A stretch of 64,000 nucleotides of DNA from the NCBI RefSeq assembly GCF_014109805.1, contig NZ_CP059400.1:2698001-2762000 (forward strand), read 5' to 3'. The notes under the pieces are model-generated. The model was not told the DNA's origin, ran no database searches, and saw only the letters and a program-made list of their open reading frames with translations. Source of the stretch: Legionella sp. PC1000 (GTDB taxonomy: Bacteria; Pseudomonadota; Gammaproteobacteria; Legionellales; Legionellaceae). Positions 19,545 through 29,442 of the stretch are shown in pieces. A program made the translations under genes and the position numbers. Each line of letters opens with the position of its first letter. Within the stretch, counting starts at the first letter, position 1.

Positions 19545-21923
19545 CTAATGCTTTGCCAAAAATAAACACGTCTCTAAAACAGAGTCGGGATTAAGTGAAA
19601 CACTTTCTATGCCCTCTTTCATTAGCCATTGGGCAAAGTCTTGATGATCTGAAGGCCCTTGACCACAGATCCCTATGTATTTATTGGCTTTTTTACACGC
19701 AGTAATTGCCATATGTAATAAAACTTTCACTGCCTCATCTCGCTCATCAAATTGAGCCGCTATCAAACCAGAATCTCTATCTAAACCTAATGTCAATTGG
19801 GTTAAGTCATTAGAACCGATAGAAAAACCATCAAAATACTCTAAAAATTCTTTGGCTAACAACGCATTGGAAGGTAATTCACACATCATAATCACGCGTA
19901 ATCCATGTTTACCTCGCTCAAGACCATGCTGCTTTAAAACCTGAATTACATTACTCGCTTCAGTAACTGTTCTTACGAAGGGAATCATTATTTCTACATT
20001 CGTCAAGCCCATTTCTTCACGCACACGTCGTACTGCTTTACATTCTAAAGCAAAACACTCTGCAAATGACTCAGAAACATAACGTGATGCACCTCTAAAA
20101 CCCAGCATGGGATTTTCTTCATGCGGCTCATATAAATTACCGCCAACAAGATTTGCATATTCATTTGATTTAAAATCGGACAATCGTACAATTACGGGTT
20201 TAGGGTAGAATGCGGCAGCTATTGTTGCAATTCCTTCTTTTAATCGCTCAATATAATATTCAACAGGGGAAGCATAGGCTGCTGTTTTTTCAGTAATAAA
20301 TTGTTTTAATTCCTTATCTTTTAAGCGATCAAAATCAAGTAATGCACGTGGGTGAATACCAATAGTATTGGAAATTAAAAACTCAAGGCGAGCCAAACCC
20401 ACTCCTGAGTTAGGAATAGATTGAAAGGTAAAGGCTCGTTCTGGATTACCCACATTCAACATAACTTTCATTGGCAATTCAGGCATAGTTTCTACATCCA
20501 GATGTACTTGCTCGAATGGCAGCAAACCTGCGTACACATAACCGTTATCCCCTTCAGCACAACTAACGGTTACTTCATCACCATCGCGTATGGTTTTTGT
20601 AGCATCACCACATCCTACTACAGCGGGAATACCCAATTCACGAGCAATAATAGCCGCATGACAGGTTCTGCCACCACGATTAGTAACAATAGCTGAAGCA
20701 CGCTTCATTACAGGTTCCCAATCAGGATCAGTCATATCTGAGATCAATACATCACCACGTTGAACCCGATCCATTTCACTTACATCTTTAATAATCCTTG
20801 CCCTGCCTTGTCCAATACGTTGACCTATACTGCGTCCTTCAGCCAGTATCTCACCTTTTTGTTGTAGGGTATAGCGTTCCAATATTTGTTTATTATCGCG
20901 GCTTTTTACTGTTTCAGGACGGGCCTGTAAAATATATAGTTGGCCATTTAGACCATCTTTTGCCCACTCTATATCCATTGGTCGGCCATAATGCTTTTCG
21001 ATAATTATGGCTTGACGCGCCAAGCTTTCCACTTCGCTCGGAGTTAAAGAAAAGAGCAGCCGATCTTTTGCATCAACTTCGACAGTTTTGACCCGTTGCT
21101 TTTTGCTAGGATCATCACAATAAACCATCTTCAAGGCTTTACTGCCCAGATTTCTGCGAATAACCGCAGGTCTACCTGCTTGAACTCCGGGCTTATGCAC
21201 ATAGTACTCATCAGGATTGACTGCTCCCTGAACTACCATCTCGCCTAAGCCGTAAGATGAAGTGATGAATACTACTTGGTCAAACCCCGACTCGGTATCC
21301 ATGGTAAACATCACCCCACTTACTGCCAAATCACTACGGATCATCTGTTGAATACCTGCAGATAAAGCTACTTCATGGTGGGCAAACTGATGATGGGTCC
21401 GATAAGTGATTGCCCTATCATTGAACAACGATGCAAAAACATGTTTGATCGAGAGCAAAACGTCATCAATTCCTTTTACATTTAAAAAAGTTTCTTGTTG
21501 ACCCGCAAATGATGCGTCGGGTAAATCTTCCGCTGTTGCTGAGGAACGAACCGCTACACTAAAATCACCATGACCTATAGAGCGGGACATCTGTTCGTAT
21601 GCAGCCCGTACCGCATATTCAAACTCGGGAGTAAATGGCGTATTGACAATCATTTCTCTGATTTCTTTCCCAACAACGGCCAACTGCTGCACATTATCTG
21701 AATCTAAGGCCGCTAATTTTTCATAGATTTTCTTATCTAAATTATTTTGGGACAAAAACTCTTTGAATGAATCCGCTGTCGTTGCAAATCCGCCAGGAAC
21801 AGACACTCCTGCGGAGGATAAATGACTGATCATCTCTCCAAGAGAAGCATTTTTCCCACCAACCTGTTCCAGATCATGCATGCCAAGATGTGCTAAATCG
21901 ATAATATGTGTTTTGACCGTCAT
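19545..21923 (-). CDS. ppsA: Phosphoenolpyruvate synthase
   Basis: 792 residues, matching E. coli PpsA (792). N-terminal ATP-grasp domain begins [42 protein letters not shown] is the PPDK/PEP synthase ATP motif; [21 protein letters not shown] holds the phosphorylated swivelling His; the C-terminal barrel ends with GICGQGPSD carrying the catalytic Cys. It converts pyruvate and ATP to PEP for gluconeogenesis, which fits growth on amino acids. It is a single gene with GGGG just upstream of the ATG. Confidence 0.96.
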   Translation of the reverse strand: MTVKTHIIDLAHLGMHDLEQVGGKNASLGEMISHLSSAGVSVPGGFATTADSFKEFLSQNNLDKKIYEKLAALDSDNVQQLAVVGKEIREMIVNTPFTPEFEYAVRAAYEQMSRSIGHGDFSVAVRSSATAEDLPDASFAGQQETFLNVKGIDDVLLSIKHVFASLFNDRAITYRTHHQFAHHEVALSAGIQQMIRSDLAVSGVMFTMDTESGFDQVVFITSSYGLGEMVVQGAVNPDEYYVHKPGVQAGRPAVIRRNLGSKALKMVYCDDPSKKQRVKTVEVDAKDRLLFSLTPSEVESLARQAIIIEKHYGRPMDIEWAKDGLNGQLYILQARPETVKSRDNKQILERYTLQQKGEILAEGRSIGQRIGQGRARIIKDVSEMDRVQRGDVLISDMTDPDWEPVMKRASAIVTNRGGRTCHAAIIARELGIPAVVGCGDATKTIRDGDEVTVSCAEGDNGYVYAGLLPFEQVHLDVETMPELPMKVMLNVGNPERAFTFQSIPNSGVGLARLEFLISNTIGIHPRALLDFDRLKDKELKQFITEKTAAYASPVEYYIERLKEGIATIAAAFYPKPVIVRLSDFKSNEYANLVGGNLYEPHEENPMLGFRGASRYVSESFAECFALECKAVRRVREEMGLTNVEIMIPFVRTVTEASNVIQVLKQHGLERGKHGLRVIMMCELPSNALLAKEFLEYFDGFSIGSNDLTQLTLGLDRDSGLIAAQFDERDEAVKVLLHMAITACKKANKYIGICGQGPSDHQDFAQWLMKEGIESVSLNPDSVLETCLFLAKH

Positions 21924-22081
21924 AACTACCCCAAGTCCATAAAATGATAGTCATTTTACTGAAAATGTGCGGCTATGGGAAATAGAAACTTTATTTGTCA
22001 GCCAACATTTGTTTTTATTCCATCGAGATAAACGATCATTTCATCTAACCCGTGAGGTAGATACTCTAGTTAAGAGCACGA

Positions 22082-23719
22082 TTATGCATTGCATGCAACT
22101 AAAGCTTGAGAAAACTCCTTATGGAAATTCTTCTCTCCTAGAAGTTTAACAATTCCTCCCTTGCGAAGTTTTTCTTCTACGCGTGAGTTGGCTCCACTTA
22201 AAATCACCCTTACGTTACGCTCCTGTAAATCTTCAATAACCTCTTCCAAAGTTTGTAAGCCGGTAACATCCATAAAAGGTACCCAACGCATCCTAATAAT
22301 TAATGTTTTGGGATCCGTATGAGTTACTGCTAAAGCATGTTGAAAAGCTTCTGCTGCACCAAAGAAAAAAGGTCCCTCTACAGCATAGATTAATAGGCCA
22401 TCTGGCAAGGTTTCTATATTTTGTCGTGCCAATTCATGTGCCAATTCTTCTTGAGTCATTTGTTGCACTTCAACACTGGAAGCCATACCCCGTATAAAAT
22501 TCAGTACAGCAATAATTACACCTATATTTACTGCGACTACCAAATCAACAAACACGGTAAGGAAAAAAGTGACTAACAAAATCACAACATCAGCTTTTGG
22601 AGCGCGTTGTATTAATTTAATGAAATGTTTTACTTCACTCATATTCCAAGCGACAACAAACAAAATTGCAGCAAGTACCGTTAGCGGTATATTCACCGCC
22701 AAAGGCGCCAGGAACAGAATGATTAAAACTAAGGTAAGTGCATGGATTATACCTGCTAATGGACTATTACCACCATTACGAATATTTGTCGCCGTACGTG
22801 CAATAGCTCCTGTTGCAGCAAACCCTCCAAACAATGGCGTAAGAATATTAGCTATTCCTTGGCCAACCAGCTCCTGATTGGAATTATGTTTTGTTCCTGC
22901 CATTCCATCAGCAACAACTGCAGATAAAAGTGATTCTATAGCACCGAGCATCGCAATCGTAAAAGCGGGACCTACCAATTCAATCACCTTATCGATTGTG
23001 AGGTCAGGCAATTTAAATTCCGGTAAACCTTGAGGTATTCCACCAAACAAGGAGCCTATAGTCGCAACACCGGAAAAATTATAGATTGCCTGCAGTCCTG
23101 TCACAGCCAATAGAGCCACAAGCGGTCCAGGAATGCGTTTTAATCCTGGAATTCTATTTGAAAAAATAACCAGAAACAGTGAAAAAAAGCCTAAAATGGT
23201 TGTCGGTATATTGAGCTGCGGAAAAGACTGCAGTAAATACCATAATTTTTCATGAAAATGACCGCTTCCACCAGAGGGAAGACCCAAAAAGTAGTGCCAT
23301 TGCCCTACCCAAATTACTACACCAATTCCTGCAGTAAAACCAATAATCACCGGGGCGGGGATAAACTTAATAATGCCGCCTAAACGAGCAAGACCAAAAA
23401 ATAAGAGCATGAATCCCGCAAGTAGCGTTGAAATTTGTAACCCGGAAACCCCATATTTAGCAGTAATTCCCGAAAGAACCACAATGAAAGCGCCGGTAGG
23501 GCCTGCAATTTGTAACCGGCTTCCGCCCATAACTGAAACAATCAAGCCAGCAATAATCGCTGTATAAATACCTTGTTCTGGTCGTACGCCTGACGCGATG
23601 GCGAAAGCCATTGCCAAAGGCAAGGCAACAACCCCCACGATAATTCCTGAGATAATATTTTGTAACCAATATTTCTTGTGGAACAGGCCCGCTTGATATG
23701 ATTCAATGATCGTTTTCAT
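22082..23719 (-). CDS. SulP family anion transporter with STAS domain
   Basis: 545 residues. The membrane part begins KKYWLQNIISGIIVGVVALPLAMAFAIASG, the SulP signature, and continues with RLQIAGPTGAFIVVL and NQELVGQGIANILTPLFGG. The C-terminal 110 residues form a STAS domain (MRWVPFMDVTGLQTLEEVI). SulP proteins carry sulfate, bicarbonate or other anions, often with Na+ or H+; the substrate cannot be told here. The frame extends 16 codons upstream of the chosen ATG at 23719, which fits the family N-terminus. It is divergent from purB. Confidence 0.88.
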   Translation of the reverse strand: MKTIIESYQAGLFHKKYWLQNIISGIIVGVVALPLAMAFAIASGVRPEQGIYTAIIAGLIVSVMGGSRLQIAGPTGAFIVVLSGITAKYGVSGLQISTLLAGFMLLFFGLARLGGIIKFIPAPVIIGFTAGIGVVIWVGQWHYFLGLPSGGSGHFHEKLWYLLQSFPQLNIPTTILGFFSLFLVIFSNRIPGLKRIPGPLVALLAVTGLQAIYNFSGVATIGSLFGGIPQGLPEFKLPDLTIDKVIELVGPAFTIAMLGAIESLLSAVVADGMAGTKHNSNQELVGQGIANILTPLFGGFAATGAIARTATNIRNGGNSPLAGIIHALTLVLIILFLAPLAVNIPLTVLAAILFVVAWNMSEVKHFIKLIQRAPKADVVILLVTFFLTVFVDLVVAVNIGVIIAVLNFIRGMASSVEVQQMTQEELAHELARQNIETLPDGLLIYAVEGPFFFGAAEAFQHALAVTHTDPKTLIIRMRWVPFMDVTGLQTLEEVIEDLQERNVRVILSGANSRVEEKLRKGGIVKLLGEKNFHKEFSQALVACNA

Positions 23720-23866
23720 AAAATCCCATGACTCATTTTCAAAAATGCGATCATTATACACAATCATATTAAAAAAATATCAATTTTCTGATAAAATTCC
23801 TTAGTTTATTCACATCTGAACGCGCATCTAATATTATATGTGCTTTATCTTTAAGGCTAGCTGCTT

Positions 23867-25237
23867 ATGACTCTTACTGCTTTAAATGCGATCTCTCCAA
23901 TCGACGGGCGTTATATTAATAAAACAAGGGCTTTAAGTCCTTATTTTAGTGAGTTCGCCTTAATTTATTATCGCCTGACTGTAGAAATTCGTTGGCTTGA
24001 ATCTTTAGCAGCCAATAACGCGATTTCCGAGGTCCCTCCATTCGATCAAAGGACTAAGGACTTTCTTGATGATCTTATTGCTAATTTTGATGAAGAAGAA
24101 GCCATCAAAATTAAAGAATTTGAGAAGCAAACAAATCACGATGTCAAAGCAATAGAATATTACCTGAAGGATAAGTTCCAACAGAATGCGAGTTTGAAAG
24201 CAATTACTGCTTTTATTCATTTCGCTTGTACCTCAGAAGATATCAACAATTTAGCTTATGCTTTAATGGTCAAACAGGCAATTGCCCAGGTTATTCAACC
24301 CACGCTTGCTGAAATTATGGGAGGAATTACTCTACTTGGAAAACAGCATGCCGATGTACCTATGTTATCCAGAACACATGGCCAACCAGCAACACCTACA
24401 ACCATGGGGAAAGAGTTAGTCAATTTTGTTGCCCGTCTCAAAAGACCACAACAGCAATTATGTGAAGTATTAATTCCTGGTAAGTTCAATGGTGCCGTTG
24501 GTAATTATAACGCTCATACTATAGCTTATCCCGAAGTTGACTGGCGCAAGCACTGCGCTAATTTCGTTACGTCACTGGGTTTATCTTTTAATGCCTATAC
24601 TACACAAATCGAGCCGCATGATGGATTAGCAGAGGTATCGCAAATTATGGTGCGTATTAATAATATCTTGCTCGATTATACTCAAGATATTTGGAGCTAT
24701 ATTTCTCTTGGTTACTTTAAACAGAAAACTGTAGCAGGAGAAGTGGGCTCATCCACTATGCCCCATAAAGTAAATCCCATTGATTTTGAAAATGCCGAGG
24801 GAAATTTGGGAATGGCGAATGCCCTCTTCATTCATTTTGCAAATAAACTTACTCAATCACGACTGCAACGAGATTTATCTGATTCTACCGTATTGCGTAA
24901 TATTGGTATGGCATTTTCTTACAGCCTTATTGCCTATCTGTCCCTGGCCAAAGGCAATGACAAATTACAAATCAATAAACGTCCTTTACAAGAAGATTTA
25001 AAATCAAATTGGGAAGTATTGGCTGAAGCAGTACAAACCATGATGCGTCGATATAATGTGCCAAATGCCTATGAACAGTTAAAAGATTTAACCCGCGGGC
25101 AGGGAATTGATGAACAAAGCCTCAAGCAATTCATTAAGGGGCTCTCGATACCTGAGGAAGCTAAAGAACAATTAATTAAACTCACACCAGAAAACTATAC
25201 GGGCCTGGCAACCCAATTAGTAAAGGCCTTTTTATGA
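23867..25237 (+). CDS. purB: Adenylosuccinate lyase
   Basis: 456 residues, like E. coli PurB (456). It cleaves SAICAR and adenylosuccinate in purine synthesis. The start LTALNAISPIDGRYINKTRALSPYFSE, the TSEDINNLAYALM loop, SRTHGQPATPTTMGKE and the catalytic flexible loop GEVGSSTMPHKVNPIDFENAEGN are clear. AAGG stands before the ATG. The last codons overlap the nadB start (ATGA), so the two are translationally coupled. Confidence 0.97.
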   Translation: MTLTALNAISPIDGRYINKTRALSPYFSEFALIYYRLTVEIRWLESLAANNAISEVPPFDQRTKDFLDDLIANFDEEEAIKIKEFEKQTNHDVKAIEYYLKDKFQQNASLKAITAFIHFACTSEDINNLAYALMVKQAIAQVIQPTLAEIMGGITLLGKQHADVPMLSRTHGQPATPTTMGKELVNFVARLKRPQQQLCEVLIPGKFNGAVGNYNAHTIAYPEVDWRKHCANFVTSLGLSFNAYTTQIEPHDGLAEVSQIMVRINNILLDYTQDIWSYISLGYFKQKTVAGEVGSSTMPHKVNPIDFENAEGNLGMANALFIHFANKLTQSRLQRDLSDSTVLRNIGMAFSYSLIAYLSLAKGNDKLQINKRPLQEDLKSNWEVLAEAVQTMMRRYNVPNAYEQLKDLTRGQGIDEQSLKQFIKGLSIPEEAKEQLIKLTPENYTGLATQLVKAFL

Positions 25238-26883
25238 GTGAGACACTCTCGCAACAAGGACAGACCTTTGAATTTGATGTCCTTGTTATGGGCACAGGAC
25301 TGGCTGGATTACAATATTGCTTACAGCTGATTCAACTACAACCTCGGTTAAAAATTGCTTTAATCAGCAAGGCAGAAGCTATTGAATGCAATAGCCGTTA
25401 TGCCCAAGGTGGAATCGCTGCTGTTTTTTCAGAAGAAGATTCTCTGGAATCGCATATTTCAGATACCTTGATTGCTGGAGATGGACTGTGCTATCCACCG
25501 GCCGTTGAATTTATTATTCGACAAGGCCCGGAGATGATAAAACAATTGAGTCAATATAAGGTTCACTTTAAACAAGATAGCAAAGGAAATTTTCATCTAG
25601 CCCAAGAAGGAGGACATTCCCATCGACGTATTTTTAACTGTGGGGATCAAACGGGTTTATCAGTTACCCAAACAATGAACCAACTCGCTCAACAGCAGCA
25701 CCAAATTCATTTTTTTGAACATCATGTAGCAGTAAATCTAATTACCCATTACCATCCTCATCGTACCGATACTCAAGGAGAGGTTTTAGGCGCTTACATT
25801 CTGGATTGTACTGCAAATCGAATTCATACTTTTTTAGCGAACTGTGTGATATTAGCTACTGGAGGCGCAGGCAAGACGTACCGATACACAACCAATCCCA
25901 TGGTTGCCACCGGAGACGGGGTTGCCATGGCTTATCGTGCAGGGGCACGGATTGGTAATATGGAGTTCTACCAATTCCACCCTACTCTACTGCATCATCA
26001 TTCTTTAAATAATTTTCTCATCTCAGAAGCGGTACGTGGCGAAGGAGCTTTACTCAAAAATGCCGAAACAGGGGAACGGTTTATGAAGCATTACGCCCCT
26101 CAGCAAATGGAGCTAGCTACACGTGATATAGTGGCGCGTGCTATTTTTAGTGAAATTGAACGCAGCCAAATGGGATATGTTTATTTGGATATTACCCATC
26201 AATCCAAAGAATTCCTGAAAAAACGTTTCCCGCAAATTTATACGACTCTATTATCCATTGGCATTGATATGAGCCAAGATATGATTCCTGTCGTGCCAGC
26301 AGCACATTATCAATGTGGGGGCATACTTACGGATGTTGACGGCCGAACCGACTTAAAACGACTCTATGCCATAGGGGAGGTCGCTTTTACCGGTTTACAT
26401 GGTGCCAATCGCCTGGCGAGTAACTCATTGCTTGAAGCCTTAGTCATGGGTTCCAATGCTGCTCGATGTACTTTAAAAGATATTTCTGCTCCGTGGAAAT
26501 ATACCGAACATATCCCTAACTGGAGTGCACCCAGTGAAGTCAATGCACGACGCGCCAGCCAAATTAATGCTCAGTGGCGCGGCTTAAGAGGAGAAATGAC
26601 ATCTTATGCAGGGATAGTGCGAACTGAAGCAGGACTTGAAGATCTACTACAATTAATAATGAAGCGTAAAAAAATAATTGAAGAATATTACTGGAAGCAT
26701 AGTATCACCCGAGATTTTATTGAATTAAGAAATATTATTCTTAATGCCGAACTCATAGTAAGAGCAGCTCTGGCAAGACGAGAATCACGTGGTGGACATT
26801 TTCGAGAAGATTATCCAAATAAACAAGCTGAGGCACAAGAAAGTATTGCCAAACTTGGATTAATGGATACTTCGCCAGAATAA
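25234..26883 (+). CDS. nadB: L-aspartate oxidase
   Basis: 549 residues. It oxidises L-aspartate to iminoaspartate for NadA. The FAD fold begins FDVLVMGTGLAGLQYC; NSRYAQGGIAAV, LATGGAGKTYRYTTNP, GAVRGEGALLK-like SEAVRGEGALL and GLHGANRLASNSLLEALV are the flavoprotein and active-site motifs of NadB. The C-terminal helical domain has ESRGGHFREDYP. It starts within the purB stop codon and is followed 38 bp later by nadA. Confidence 0.96.
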   Translation: MSETLSQQGQTFEFDVLVMGTGLAGLQYCLQLIQLQPRLKIALISKAEAIECNSRYAQGGIAAVFSEEDSLESHISDTLIAGDGLCYPPAVEFIIRQGPEMIKQLSQYKVHFKQDSKGNFHLAQEGGHSHRRIFNCGDQTGLSVTQTMNQLAQQQHQIHFFEHHVAVNLITHYHPHRTDTQGEVLGAYILDCTANRIHTFLANCVILATGGAGKTYRYTTNPMVATGDGVAMAYRAGARIGNMEFYQFHPTLLHHHSLNNFLISEAVRGEGALLKNAETGERFMKHYAPQQMELATRDIVARAIFSEIERSQMGYVYLDITHQSKEFLKKRFPQIYTTLLSIGIDMSQDMIPVVPAAHYQCGGILTDVDGRTDLKRLYAIGEVAFTGLHGANRLASNSLLEALVMGSNAARCTLKDISAPWKYTEHIPNWSAPSEVNARRASQINAQWRGLRGEMTSYAGIVRTEAGLEDLLQLIMKRKKIIEEYYWKHSITRDFIELRNIILNAELIVRAALARRESRGGHFREDYPNKQAEAQESIAKLGLMDTSPE

Positions 26884-26924
26884 TAAATGTAAGTGATACA
26901 TTAAAATGATTTGAGGCAAAATTG

Positions 26925-28268
26925 ATGTTTAAAAACTCCACTCTGTACCAACCTGAAACTACCTTAATGCATATCAGAAATGATATGAGTATTTGTCAAA
27001 GTGACTATCCGATCGACTGGTATCAAGAAGAATTCATTCCTTATGCTCAAGAGTACCAGGCATTACCCGATCGTAAGCTCACAACAGTTTTAGCTTGGAT
27101 GACTCCTTATCTTAAAAAAGCCCAAGATCATTTTGGTGAGCGATTATTACTTTTGGCTCATTATTACATGGGAGGCGATATAGTCCGTTTGGTTGAACAA
27201 TTTGGAGGACTTATCGGTGACTCCTATCAATTGGCCTTGATGGCAGCTGAACATCCTGAAAAATCGATTATTATCGAATCTGCAGTGCATTTCATGGCGG
27301 AATCCATTAGTATTTTAGCGAATAAAAACCAACAGGTTTATATTACTAACCCTAAATCAGGTTGCACCATGGAGATGCTTGCCAAAGACTTCATGGTCGA
27401 ACCTGCTTTTCTTGATTTGAACGAACGTTATGGTGCTGAGAATATTTTACCAGTTTGCTATATGAATACGTCCGGTCGAGTCAAAGCATTAACTGGTGCC
27501 CAAGGGGGGGCTGTTTGTACGAGTTCTAACGTAAAAAAAATATTCCAGTGGGCTCTAAAGCAAAATAAAAAGATCCTTTTTATTCCCGATCAACATATGG
27601 GGGAAAACGTAGCTTATTGGTTAGGAATAAACAATCTGGCCTATTGGCCTGGTGGAACGGCAGGAGCCCAATATTCACTTGCAGCGCAAGACTTAAAAAC
27701 CCTTAAACAGTTTGATGAAGCCCAATTAATATTATTTGCAAGCCAATGCGCCGTACATACACATTATCAACCTGAAATGTGTGATTATTGGAACAATCAA
27801 GGATACACGACCATCGTTCATCCAGAATGCCGTAACTCAGTCATTAAAATCGCACAACACGCAGGTTCCACAGCATTCATCTGGGATTATGTAGTCCATG
27901 ATCGTGCTAAAACCAAGCGTTATGCGATTGGTACTGAAAATCACATGGTTGAAAATCTAAAACAATATTGTAAAGGTTTAAATATAGAAGTAGTCAATCT
28001 GGCTGAAGCACCCAAAAAAGAAAATGAAAAAGGAATAGGTTGTGGATGTGCTACCATGTCACGTAACGATCCCCCTCATCTCGTCGCGCTCGTTGATTTA
28101 TTAAGACAGGGGAAAACAATGGCTTATAACGAAGTTAAAGCAGGTGACGTAGTTAATGAATTCACGGGAAGTAGAAACAGGCTACCAACAAAGGATCAAC
28201 AATGGGTTATTGATAATGCTAAAAGATCCTTGCAAATGATGATAGATATCACTGAGGATCGCATTTAG
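26925..28268 (+). CDS. nadA: Quinolinate synthase
   Basis: 447 residues, the longer type of NadA. It condenses iminoaspartate with dihydroxyacetone phosphate on a [4Fe-4S] cluster. Visible are LLAHYYMGGDIVRL, the cluster Cys regions PKSGCTMEMLAKDF and GIGCGCATMSRNDPPHL, and FIPDQHMGENVAYWLG with VHPECR. A TTG one codon upstream is possible; the ATG has GAGG 8 nt before it. It is third gene of purB-nadB-nadA; nadC lies in another operon at 17113-17955. Confidence 0.96.
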   Translation: MFKNSTLYQPETTLMHIRNDMSICQSDYPIDWYQEEFIPYAQEYQALPDRKLTTVLAWMTPYLKKAQDHFGERLLLLAHYYMGGDIVRLVEQFGGLIGDSYQLALMAAEHPEKSIIIESAVHFMAESISILANKNQQVYITNPKSGCTMEMLAKDFMVEPAFLDLNERYGAENILPVCYMNTSGRVKALTGAQGGAVCTSSNVKKIFQWALKQNKKILFIPDQHMGENVAYWLGINNLAYWPGGTAGAQYSLAAQDLKTLKQFDEAQLILFASQCAVHTHYQPEMCDYWNNQGYTTIVHPECRNSVIKIAQHAGSTAFIWDYVVHDRAKTKRYAIGTENHMVENLKQYCKGLNIEVVNLAEAPKKENEKGIGCGCATMSRNDPPHLVALVDLLRQGKTMAYNEVKAGDVVNEFTGSRNRLPTKDQQWVIDNAKRSLQMMIDITEDRI

Positions 28269-28292
28269 TGATTCAAAATTCATATAATAAAA

Positions 28293-28368
28293 TGTAGCCT
28301 GGGTGCAGCAACCCATGTTTTAACTGATATAAATTTCCCGGGCTCCGCTGCGCTGCCTCCAGGCCACA
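28293..28368. repeat. MITE-like element with TGTAGCCTGG ends
   Basis: 76-bp unit. TGTAGCCTGG (28293-28302) and CCAGGCCACA (28359-28368) are inverted with one mismatch; an inner TGGGT/ACCCA hairpin lies at 28300-28315. A second unit with the same ends and inner hairpin is at 54271-54343. Confidence 0.7.
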
Positions 28369-28390
28369 AGTATTCACTAAGTGACCCGAC

Positions 28391-28711
28391 TTAATGACAA
28401 ACACAGTCAGGTGATTGCGTACCATCCTTGCACTTTAGATGACCAGTAGCTTTATCGCACTGAGCAACCCCACCATGCTTGGAGCAACAACCTTTAGCGT
28501 TTGTAGTTGAACTCGTTGATTTCTTACATCTACATGTAGGAGAGGCTGTGCCATCCTTACACATTTGGTAACCCGTAGTTGTGTTGCAGGAAGCAACGCC
28601 CCCATGCTTTGAACAACAAGCCGCATAGGCCCAAACGAATGGACTGCCCAATAAAAAAAGAATGGTAATAAGCTGACCTATCCGCCTTGAAACCAGATTT
28701 GTATTTTTCAT
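28391..28711 (-). CDS. Small secreted protein with two Cys-rich repeats
   Basis: 106 residues from the ATG at 28711, which has GGAG 6 nt upstream (the frame extends nine codons further). A signal peptide ends near VWAYA. The mature part is two copies of a ~31-residue module: CCSKHGGV, then a Cys, TGY/TGH, CKDGT, SP and CxC, joined by a Ser/Thr linker. Each copy has six Cys, so two small disulfide-bonded or metal-binding knots are likely. I have seen CCSxHGG...CxDGTxSPxC motifs in other small exported bacterial proteins but cannot give a function. Confidence 0.7.
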   Translation of the reverse strand: MKNTNLVSRRIGQLITILFLLGSPFVWAYAACCSKHGGVASCNTTTGYQMCKDGTASPTCRCKKSTSSTTNAKGCCSKHGGVAQCDKATGHLKCKDGTQSPDCVCH

Positions 28712-28774
28712 GTGAAACTCCATTTTCATCAATGACATTAATAATATAGAACATATTTATTCATCTCATGAACT

Positions 28775-29149
28775 TCACGCTGTATAAAATTGGCACTGTT
28801 CCAGTCCTTGAGTGCAAACAAACCCCCCCAGCGAATCAAGCCAACTGTAATCAAGACGTGATGGTATTTTAGTAAGAACTTGCCACCAAATTGAATATTC
28901 ACCCACTGAATTCCTATAAGTGCAAACCACTCCTTGCCCATAACCTGCAACCAAAATATTCGCACGCACAAAATGAGTGTTTTGGTCTCCTTGCGGACGA
29001 TTAGGCGAATAAGGATTTACTGTCCATGGAGCTGGTGGGACACCCCATTTTAAAGAAGTAGTTTCAGGATCAGGGCAATTGGTTGCATACCCCATTGTCG
29101 TAAATTGTGCCAAAAAAAAACTAAAAATAATAAAATGATACTTCCTCAT
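28775..29149 (-). CDS. Small secreted protein of unknown function
   Basis: 124 residues with a signal peptide (cleavage near GYATNC). The mature part begins CPDPETTSLKWG and has four Cys (near the start, VVCTYRN, FVCTQG and QCQF) and several Trp. It resembles small Legionella exported proteins of the DUF3757 sort, but I am not certain. It lies 63 bp upstream of the Cys-rich repeat protein on the same strand and could be co-transcribed. Confidence 0.6.
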   Translation of the reverse strand: MRKYHFIIFSFFLAQFTTMGYATNCPDPETTSLKWGVPPAPWTVNPYSPNRPQGDQNTHFVRANILVAGYGQGVVCTYRNSVGEYSIWWQVLTKIPSRLDYSWLDSLGGFVCTQGLEQCQFYTA

Positions 29150-29202
29150 AAACCCCTCTTAAGTAATGAGCTATTTTTTAAATAATAATATACTAAAACC
29201 CA

Positions 29203-29230
29203 TTGTGAGAATTTATTTCTTTGTTATAAT
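29203..29230 (+). promoter_or_regulatory. Promoter of tRNA-Leu
   Basis: TTGTGA at 29203-29208 and TATAAT at 29225-29230, 16 bp apart, ending 12 bp before the tRNA. It is a good sigma-70 match. Confidence 0.7.
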
Positions 29231-29242
29231 GGCCGCTCAAAT

Positions 29243-29329
29243 GCCTGGGTGGCGGAATTGGTAGACGCGCCGGATTCAAAATCCGGTGGTGGTGACACCG
29301 TGTGGGTTCGAGTCCCACCCTAGGTACCA
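29243..29329 (+). tRNA. tRNA-Leu (CAA)
   Basis: 87 nt including encoded CCA. Acceptor GCCTGGG pairs with CCTAGGT; the anticodon stem CCGGA/TCCGG holds loop TTCAAAA with anticodon CAA; a long variable arm (GGTGGTGACACC) marks a class II tRNA; the T arm is GTGGG-TTCGAGT-CCCAC. It lies next to an effector-like gene, a common place for insertions. Confidence 0.97.
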
Positions 29330-29442
29330 TAAATAGTTTTAGAATGCCCTATAATTATTTAATTAATAATAAAGCCATATCCCCTTTTTATCTCAAATGC
29401 GACTCGTAATTTATCAATTTCCTTAATTCGCATTTGCTCCTT

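Noticed and set aside
22569..22877. Plus-strand ORF inside the SulP gene
   Set aside because: Antisense frame of membrane-helix codons; no independent support.
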